From positions 1-10,936 of the forward strand of contig CAIJNU010000059.1 of NCBI GenBank assembly GCA_903822115.1: a stretch of 10,936 nt of DNA, written 5' to 3'. The DNA comes from an uncultured Candidatus Peregrinibacteria bacterium. Lineage in GTDB: Bacteria > Patescibacteriota > Gracilibacteria > Peribacterales > Peribacteraceae. A program made the position numbers and the translations under genes. The notes under the pieces are model-generated. The model worked only from the letters and a program-made list of their open reading frames with translations, was not told the origin of the DNA and ran no database searches. Shown in pieces: positions 6,220 to 10,936 of the stretch. Position 1 is the stretch's first letter. Each line of letters starts with the position of its first letter.

Positions 6220-7746
6220 TTAGGCGAACCCCGGAAAGAAGTCCGTGGTAATGCGATGCGGCGGGACGCCCATGCGGCGCAGCATCTTCTTCGTGCCGGT
6301 GACCATGCCGTGCGTACCGGAGAGGTAGTACTGGCACGCTTCGCACTCGGGAACCCACCGCCGGATCATCGCCTCGTCGACTCTGCCCGTCTCCCCCTTC
6401 CAATCCGGAGGGATGCAGGACGGATCCGTGAGCGTGTAAACGATGTCGGTACCGATTCGCTTATGCGCCGTGTCGAACACATCGCGGTAGGCGATCTCGT
6501 CCAGACGTTTGTTGGAGTAGAAGAGGACAGTCGGCCGCGCATCATTGCGATCGAGCATGTCTTTGATCATGCTGCGAAACGGCGTGACGCCGATCCCGCC
6601 CGCGATGAACACGACCTTTTCTCCCCTCTCTGGGGGAAGAACGAATTCCCCCGAAAGCTGCGAAGCGACGATGGTATCGCCGGGCTGAAGCGCTGCGAGA
6701 CGCCGCTTGAAGGCGCTTGCTTCCGGATAGAAGCGCACACCCATCGCGATACCTTCTTCCGTGGGAGCGGAGGAGATCGTGAAGGTGCGACGATTGCCGC
6801 GGTTGTCGGCCTTCTCGAGTTCGAGCGTCCACTCAAGGTACTGGCCTGGCCGAAACGCGAATCTCTCAGGAGACGTGAACCAGAAATCATAAATTCCCGT
6901 GGCCACTCTCAATTTCTTCTGGAGTACGAGAAGGAGCTTTTGCTTCGGACTGACTATGTAGGCGTAGGCATTACCGACGAGCAGTGCGATCTCGGGCGTG
7001 GAGTAGAAAGAACCGATGTGCACCCACGGGGCGAAGAGCACGCCGACAATCACACCGAAGAGAATGCGCAGATTTCTGGTGGGGGGCATCGTGAGCGGTT
7101 CGGTCAACATGACCGTCGCGAAGAAGATGAGCGGCGTGACCGTGAGAACATTCCACGTCGCGGCGACAAGGTCGGTGGAAGCTGTGAGATGCGCCGCGAG
7201 GATCGCGACAAGCGCGGTGAGGGAAAAAACGAGGAAGAGATCGAACCGCTGGATCTTGCGTACGATGAGCAGACCGCCGATCAGTGCGAATGGCATCATC
7301 GGGAGCGTCCCCACCCACCAGCTCGCGGATTGATTCAACGTGATCGCCGTAATGGCGACGCCGAATGCCGCGGGATTGAAGATGTGCTTGCGACCGATCG
7401 CGAAGATGTACTTCGACGCCATCGCCCACACCGACGCCCAGAACGCGGTCTCCACAAACGTGCCGTCACCAAGGGACTGCGGCGGGCTGATGAGCAGCAC
7501 GAGGATGAGCGCCGTGATGAAGAATGATTCGACGTTCGCCGGTGCGTCGAAGGAGAGCGAGAAGAACGTGTTGACCGTCCAGCACAGGACGGAAATGAAG
7601 AGAATCGAGAAGAGGAGCATGAAGGGATTGATCGCCAGCACGACGAAGGAGCCGAGGATCAGCGCGATGACGAGGAGCGCGATCAACACGTAGAGGACAA
7701 GCCGATACATCGTGACGCGATTCAGGAAGGCATCGATAAGACGCAT
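6220..7746 (-). CDS. RnfD/NqrB-like membrane domain fused to a C-terminal FAD/NAD(P)H oxidoreductase domain
   Basis: The 508-residue fusion links cytosolic NAD(P)H to a membrane electron path. Residues about 15-265 hold roughly eight to ten transmembrane helices with RnfD/NqrB-like features (NVESFFITAL at 71-80, FNPAAFGVAI at 123-132, LTEPLTMPPTRN at 214-225). Residues about 275-508 form a ferredoxin-NADP-reductase-type module: FRPGQY at 298-303, RRTFTISSAP at 319-328 for FAD binding, GGIGVTPF at 383-390 for the nucleotide, YLSGTHGMV at 474-482 and a C-terminal FFPGF. The flavinylation motif D-x-x-[ST]-G-A-T, usual in RnfD/NqrB, is not found; the nearest stretch is DLVAAT at 192-197. The gene overlaps the end of apbE by 25 bp, which suggests coupled translation. 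The start at 7746 lacks a Shine-Dalgarno; an ATG at 7710 is the alternative. The domains are clear; the acceptor and any ion pumping are unknown. Confidence 0.88.
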   Translation of the reverse strand: MRLIDAFLNRVTMYRLVLYVLIALLVIALILGSFVVLAINPFMLLFSILFISVLCWTVNTFFSLSFDAPANVESFFITALILVLLISPPQSLGDGTFVETAFWASVWAMASKYIFAIGRKHIFNPAAFGVAITAITLNQSASWWVGTLPMMPFALIGGLLIVRKIQRFDLFLVFSLTALVAILAAHLTASTDLVAATWNVLTVTPLIFFATVMLTEPLTMPPTRNLRILFGVIVGVLFAPWVHIGSFYSTPEIALLVGNAYAYIVSPKQKLLLVLQKKLRVATGIYDFWFTSPERFAFRPGQYLEWTLELEKADNRGNRRTFTISSAPTEEGIAMGVRFYPEASAFKRRLAALQPGDTIVASQLSGEFVLPPERGEKVVFIAGGIGVTPFRSMIKDMLDRNDARPTVLFYSNKRLDEIAYRDVFDTAHKRIGTDIVYTLTDPSCIPPDWKGETGRVDEAMIRRWVPECEACQYYLSGTHGMVTGTKKMLRRMGVPPHRITTDFFPGFA

Positions 7747-8489
7747 GGTTGGTGAGTGAAGGAATCGAAGTGCGTTGTCATGGTAGCGTTCCCGTCTCGA
7801 TCGATCATGTATCCCTCGAACCCCTCGAGTCTCTCGATGAAGTCGATCCCCTTCCTTCCCATCGCGAACGCAGCCGTCGCGAAGCGATCGGCGTCAAACA
7901 CGTTCGGGCCGATCACGGTGAGACTCACGATGTCCGTGATCGGCTCGCCGTGGGCGAAGGGGTTGTAGATGTGCTGACCGCGGATGTAGGTGCCCGATGT
8001 CGCGATGCCCTGATCCTTGAGTGCCACGACCTTCACGATCTCCCCTTCTGTGAACGGGTTACGGATGCCAACTTGCCACGGCCCCTCCGTGTTCTCGCCC
8101 CGCACCTGGATATCGCCGCCCGCTTCCACGAAGAAATTGCGAAAGCCCGCCTCGTCGAGGAGGCGCGCGGCGTTCTGGATCGCCAATCCCTTCACGAGGC
8201 CCGAGGGATTGCGCCGTCCGTCGTGCGTACGGATATCGAAGTAGCCGTCCGTGAGGCGCCGCGTCTCTTCGCTCATCGCGAGAATGGCCTTGAGGTCGGC
8301 GCTGCAATCCTCTTCCCGAATCAATCCGCTGTTCAATCGAGACACCTCGCTCGTCGCTTTGAAGGGGCTGAAGCGTTCGTCGATCGTGCGGAAGAATGCA
8401 AAAATTTTCTCGATATCACTCTCACGCACCAGCGCATCCGCAACCTCAATCGTGATCGGCATGCCCATGATGGGTCGCGTCTGCTTCAT
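7722..8489 (-). CDS. apbE: FAD:protein FMN transferase (ApbE family)
   Basis: ApbE enzymes take FAD and covalently attach FMN to a threonine or serine in exported or membrane proteins, with Mg2+. The 255-residue product carries the family landmarks: PIMGMPITI at 6-14, FSPF-x-EVSRLNSG at 40-55, NPSGLVKGLAI at 94-104, VEAGGDIQVRG at 121-131, ATSGTY at 163-168, HIYNPF at 173-178, and DADRFATAAFAMG at 199-211 with the Asp201/Thr205 pair that corresponds to ADALAT in the family. At 255 aa it is shorter than classical ApbE (about 300-350 aa) and has no signal peptide or lipobox, so it probably acts in the cytoplasm or membrane-associated. Its start is 3 bp after the stop of the FMN-binding protein gene and its end overlaps the reductase fusion by 25 bp. 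The obvious substrate is the adjacent DVVSGAT motif. Confidence 0.93.
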   Translation of the reverse strand: MKQTRPIMGMPITIEVADALVRESDIEKIFAFFRTIDERFSPFKATSEVSRLNSGLIREEDCSADLKAILAMSEETRRLTDGYFDIRTHDGRRNPSGLVKGLAIQNAARLLDEAGFRNFFVEAGGDIQVRGENTEGPWQVGIRNPFTEGEIVKVVALKDQGIATSGTYIRGQHIYNPFAHGEPITDIVSLTVIGPNVFDADRFATAAFAMGRKGIDFIERLEGFEGYMIDRDGNATMTTHFDSFTHQPCVLSMPS

Positions 8490-8492
8490 GCA

Positions 8493-9017
8493 CTACTGCG
8501 CCTGCGAGAGAGCGGAAGCGAGGGATTGATTGAACGCCCCCGTCGTTTCGGTCGCACCGGACACGACATCCACGGGCGCACTCTGATTGGCAATCGCCTC
8601 GCCGCGAAGCTGGGACATCGCCCGCGTGTTGATGCGATTCGACGTCGCACGATCGCTCGGATACTGGAGGAATTGCACATCCGCGAGTCTTCCGCCGCTC
8701 ACCGAGACCTGCACCTGCACACTCCCGTAGTACGCATCCACGCTGCTACCCGTGTAGACGCCGTCGCGATACTGGCCCGTCTGAACGGAGGGCGCGGGAG
8801 CAGCGGGTACGGGAGAAGTCCCTGTACCTCCATTCTTCTTCTGCGCACGACCGTTCCCGGTACTGCTTCCTGCAACGTTCGGCGAAGCCACCGGAGGAGT
8901 GACAAATGGTTGAGATGGCGTGACGACGGGAGCGACATCTGGAGCAAATATCCGCCGGTACGAGACATACACGACGAAGAGGAGGATGAGTGCGATTGAG
9001 GAGAGATATTTCTTCAT
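8493..9017 (-). CDS. Exported, membrane-anchored FMN-binding domain protein (ApbE flavinylation substrate)
   Basis: The 174-residue product would carry covalent FMN outside the cytoplasmic membrane and shuttle electrons. An N-terminal signal anchor (about 4-20, LSSIALILLFVVYVSYRR) precedes a Pro/Ser/Thr/Gly-rich linker (about 25-80) and a small FMN_bind domain (about 82-174) like that in NqrC/RnfG. The domain starts QYRDGVYTG, contains VQVQVSVSGGRLADVQF, and ends in DVVSGATET, where Thr156 fits the D-x-x-[ST]-G-A-T site. The full NqrC/RnfG is larger, so this is a minimal version. It is the first gene of the operon with apbE and the reductase fusion. I chose the ATG at 9017: the matched -10 at 9026-9031 puts the transcript start near 9018-9019, so an in-frame TTG at 9026 would be untranscribed. 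Confidence 0.9.
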   Translation of the reverse strand: MKKYLSSIALILLFVVYVSYRRIFAPDVAPVVTPSQPFVTPPVASPNVAGSSTGNGRAQKKNGGTGTSPVPAAPAPSVQTGQYRDGVYTGSSVDAYYGSVQVQVSVSGGRLADVQFLQYPSDRATSNRINTRAMSQLRGEAIANQSAPVDVVSGATETTGAFNQSLASALSQAQ

Positions 9018-9025
9018 AATGCCCA

Positions 9026-9057
9026 ATGATAGAGGGAGGGAATTAAGGTGACATTAA
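9026..9057 (-). promoter_or_regulatory. Activator-type promoter of the flavin electron-transfer operon (TTAA direct repeats and -10)
   Basis: On the - strand, two TTAA half-sites (9057-9054 and 9046-9043) lie 11 bp apart. Eleven bases later comes TATCAT (9031-9026, 5/6 to TATAAT), 8 bp before the ATG. No -35 hexamer is at the normal distance; the repeats occupy that position, as in OmpR/PhoB-type activated promoters. The predicted start is 1-2 nt before the ATG. Confidence 0.6.
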
Positions 9058-9127
9058 CAGAGTACTGAACCCGCGACACTCTGACAAAAATTCCCTCTGC
9101 GGTCTTTTTCTATTAATGTGATGTTCC

Positions 9128-9159
9128 TTAATCCGTCCTTAAGACTTTTCCTCTATAGT
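9128..9159 (+). promoter_or_regulatory. Activator-type promoter of the small membrane protein gene (TTAA direct repeats and -10)
   Basis: CCTTAA repeats (TTAA at 9128-9131 and 9139-9142) are 11 bp apart, followed by 11 bases and then TATAGT (9154-9159). The spacing matches the divergent promoter at 9026-9057 exactly. The ATG begins 7 nt after the -10, where the transcript would start, so the mRNA is predicted to be leaderless. No -35 consensus is present. Confidence 0.6.
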
Positions 9160-9165
9160 ATCCGC

Positions 9166-9528
9166 ATGAAGTCAATCCATCCGCTCTCGTTCATCCTCGG
9201 TCTCGTCTCGGGACTCATCGTCCTGTTGATCATTTCCGCAGGATTGCATCTGCTTTCTTCGTCGAACTCCGGCACATCCGGTAACGGTCCAAGCCTCGCC
9301 CGAATGGCGCAAAGGTTCGGCATTACACAAGCAGAGTTGCAAAAGGAGCTGAGTGGTGGAAAGACGATTCAGCAGATCGCACAGGAGCACGGCATCCAAT
9401 TCGGCAATCGCCGCGGCAGTGCGTCCTCCGCTGGAACGGGTGCGAAATTGCAGGGAAGCGGCGCGGCTCTCCCGCCAACCTCCAGCGGCGCTAAAACCTC
9501 TCCAAACGCCTCAAGCACAATACCCTGA
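9166..9528 (+). CDS. Small single-pass membrane protein with an 'ELQKEL-GKTIQQIA' helical motif
   Basis: The 120-residue product has one N-terminal transmembrane segment (about 8-31), then a predicted helical module at about 43-77 (LARMAQRFGITQAELQKELS continuing into GKTIQQIAQEHGI), then a Gly/Ser/Ala/Pro-rich tail. The middle module resembles helix-turn-helix-like repeats (D/E-L-x-x-x-L-x-x-G-K-T-L-x-x-I-A) in exported proteins of several phyla; I know no function for it. With little positive charge before the helix and a Ser/Gly-rich segment after it, the C-terminal part may lie outside. The start is fixed by the -10 TATAGT 6 bp upstream; an in-frame GTG at 9118 would precede the promoter. 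It shares a divergent control region with the FMN-binding protein operon, so it may act under the same condition. Confidence 0.75.
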   Translation: MKSIHPLSFILGLVSGLIVLLIISAGLHLLSSSNSGTSGNGPSLARMAQRFGITQAELQKELSGGKTIQQIAQEHGIQFGNRRGSASSAGTGAKLQGSGAALPPTSSGAKTSPNASSTIP

Positions 9529-9533
9529 GGAAT

Positions 9534-9567
9534 TTGGTAAGAATTGTGAATTATGGTATAATTATAC
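9534..9567 (+). promoter_or_regulatory. Strong extended -10 promoter with a palindromic -10, upstream of the HlyD-type adaptor gene
   Basis: TTGGTA (9534-9539, 4/6), a 17-bp spacer and TATAAT (9557-9562, perfect), preceded by TGG as an extended -10. The -10 is part of a 12-bp perfect palindrome GTATAATTATAC (9556-9567), which also creates a second hexamer TATACT at 9563-9568. The transcript would start near 9569, giving a 16-nt leader to the ATG at 9585. Confidence 0.72.
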
Positions 9568-9584
9568 TGTTTGAGTGACGAATA

Positions 9585-10936
9585 ATGCTTCGAATTCTCT
9601 CTATGGAACCATCCCCTCTCCCACCGCCCAACACTTTGCGCCCGACGCTTCGCAGTCGCCTCGCGGCGCTCAAGGCGAGAATCGTGTGGCGAAGTTTCCT
9701 CTACGGATTTGTCGGCATGCTCATCGTCGGGGGCATCTACATGTACGCGACAAGTGGAAGCAGCCAGACGAACAACGCAAGCACCAGCATCGCAACCGTG
9801 AGTAAGCAGACGATCGTCACTTCCATCAGCGCGGCGGGGAAGGTGACTTTCGCGAGCGAGCAGACGTTGAAATTCAACCAGAAGGGAAAGGTAACGAAGG
9901 TGAATGTGCAGCAGGGAAATAAGGTGAAGGAGGGGGAGATCATCGCGGAGCTCGATCAATCCTCGATTCTCGCAGATATCAGACAAGCGGAGTTGGCCGT
10001 CGGAGCGAGCGCATTGCAGCTGGATCAGATCCGAACACAGCAGGATCAGACGATCACCGATGCGCAGAATGCGGCACAGCAAGCTCAGCAGGCGGCGCAA
10101 CAGGCGCAGGTGAATCTGCAAATCTCGCAGCAGAAGCTCCCATCGGATCTCGCCGCCGCGAAGCAGGCCGTCCAGGAAAAATTGGATGCGCTGAATCAGG
10201 CGAAGCTCGATCAGGTGCAAAACCTCGCCACCACGGTGCAGAGCGCGTTGGCAAGTTCGGACTCTCTCCTCGATTCCTTCTATGACATTCTGACGTTGCA
10301 TCAAGGTTCGCGGCCGCAACAGAGCACGTACGGTGTCACGATCGACCAACACCTCTTCAACAACGTGACACAAGAACAGCAGGTACAGACCGATTTCCTC
10401 ACCGCGGAGAATGCCAGCAATCAAATGCACAACCAGTACGGCTCGACGCTGGCCACTCAAACGAACGCGGCCGTCTTGAACCAAGCGCTCTCAGATGCAA
10501 ACACGATCGCTCAGAACGTCTACGCGCTCGGCGAAGACGTGTACGTGATGTTGCAGGGCGCGACGACGGACAGCTCAACGTTCACATCCGCACAACTGAC
10601 GAGCATGCGTTCGACAGTGAACGCCAACCGTTCCACGGCGAAGTCCAACCTCATCCCAAACGTGACCCTTCAGCAGAAGCTCAATTCCGTCACCTCGGCT
10701 CAGAATGCCCTCGATCAAGCGCAGAATGATCTCGCCGTTCTGCAATCGCAGAACCCCGCGAGCCTTCAGCAACAGGCGGATGCTCTGAAGAAGGCGCAGG
10801 ACGCGGCGCAATCACAGCAGGAAACCTACAATCAGACGTCGAAGAACACGGACATCGGTATTTCGCTCAAGCAGAATGACGTGGCACAGAAGCAAGCCGC
10901 GGTAGATAAGCTGCGCACCTCCCTCCAGGACTACCA
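9585..10936 (+). CDS. HlyD/MacA-type membrane fusion (periplasmic adaptor-like) protein, 3'-truncated by the window
   Basis: Such adaptors join an inner-membrane transporter, often a MacB-like ABC permease, to the outside. The frame stays open from 9585 to the right edge (450 codons). A short basic N-terminus precedes one transmembrane segment (about 37-56, FLYGFVGMLIVGGIYMY). A barrel-sandwich/lipoyl half follows at about 97-123 (KGKVTKVNVQQGNKVKEGEI). Then comes a long Gln/Ala-rich coiled-coil arm beginning near 125, with AAQQAQQAAQQAQ around 163-175, an interruption around 220-330 with few heptads (SLLDSFYDILTLHQG and following), and a second coiled-coil stretch near the edge. The second lipoyl half and beta-barrel domains would lie beyond the window. 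ATG at 9603 is an alternative start; neither has a Shine-Dalgarno. It has its own promoter. The next gene is probably an ABC transporter component, as is usual for this family. Confidence 0.87.
   Translation, partial: MLRILSMEPSPLPPPNTLRPTLRSRLAALKARIVWRSFLYGFVGMLIVGGIYMYATSGSSQTNNASTSIATVSKQTIVTSISAAGKVTFASEQTLKFNQKGKVTKVNVQQGNKVKEGEIIAELDQSSILADIRQAELAVGASALQLDQIRTQQDQTITDAQNAAQQAQQAAQQAQVNLQISQQKLPSDLAAAKQAVQEKLDALNQAKLDQVQNLATTVQSALASSDSLLDSFYDILTLHQGSRPQQSTYGVTIDQHLFNNVTQEQQVQTDFLTAENASNQMHNQYGSTLATQTNAAVLNQALSDANTIAQNVYALGEDVYVMLQGATTDSSTFTSAQLTSMRSTVNANRSTAKSNLIPNVTLQQKLNSVTSAQNALDQAQNDLAVLQSQNPASLQQQADALKKAQDAAQSQQETYNQTSKNTDIGISLKQNDVAQKQAAVDKLRTSLQDY

Noticed and set aside
5818..7527. 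A long + strand open frame (569 codons) opposite the reductase operon and across the HxlR gene
   Set aside because: The translation is Arg/Asp/Glu-rich low complexity typical of the antisense frame of a GC-rich gene; the HxlR and reductase frames have specific motifs.
7749..8999. A + strand frame of 416 codons opposite apbE and the FMN-binding gene
   Set aside because: His/Arg-rich shadow of two confidently assigned genes; no domain pattern.
9369..10484. A - strand frame of 371 codons
   Set aside because: Antisense of the HlyD-type adaptor coding sequence; Leu/Arg-rich from repeated CAG/GCG codons, no coherent domains.

Overview
The window is about 57% G+C and densely packed. TGA is an ordinary stop codon, so the UGA-as-glycine code of some candidate phyla is excluded. 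Most starts lack a Shine-Dalgarno sequence. Small proteins with one to four membrane segments are common, and there is a compact flavin electron-transfer operon whose membrane/reductase fusion resembles proteins I associate with Patescibacteria (CPR). My best guess is a Peregrinibacteria/Peribacteria-like genome. This is an inference from gene style, not from a marker gene.

Layout, left to right. (a) 1-1665 (+): the 3' part of an RlmI-type rRNA methyltransferase, then an unrecognised four-helix membrane protein, closed by a strong bidirectional terminator at 1681-1700. (b) 1732-4785: a self-contained divergent pair, a sugar-phosphate isomerase-like TIM-barrel protein (-) and a Gfo/Idh/MocA-type dehydrogenase (+). 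They are separated by 537 bp that is unusually rich in inverted repeats, and a second terminator at 4809-4834 bounds the pair on the right. (c) 4854-5603 (-): a small helical hypothetical protein and a membrane-anchored protein with a Lys-Lys-Pro repeat tail. (d) 5841-6209 (+): a cysteine-free HxlR-type regulator, convergent with the next operon. (e) 9017-6220 (-): a three-gene operon encoding an FMN-binding exported protein, ApbE flavin transferase, and an RnfD/NqrB-like membrane domain fused to a NAD(P)H:flavin reductase. (f) 9166-10936 (+): a small membrane protein, then a HlyD/MacA-type adaptor that runs off the window.

The operon in (e) reads as a complete small system. The reductase domain would take electrons from NAD(P)H, the membrane domain would pass them across the membrane, and ApbE would attach FMN to the DVVSGAT motif of the exported protein, which delivers electrons to an unknown acceptor. 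Its promoter and the divergent promoter of the small membrane protein at 9166 share one architecture: two TTAA half-sites 11 bp apart, then 11 bp to a -10 box. This suggests control of both by one OmpR/PhoB-type response regulator, which is not encoded here. Both transcripts would begin at or within 2 nt of the ATG, so they look leaderless.

The 3019-3555 region holds several tightly spaced hairpins. A plausible promoter at 3328-3355 would give the dehydrogenase a structured leader of about 190 nt. No tRNA, rRNA, CRISPR array or insertion sequence was seen.
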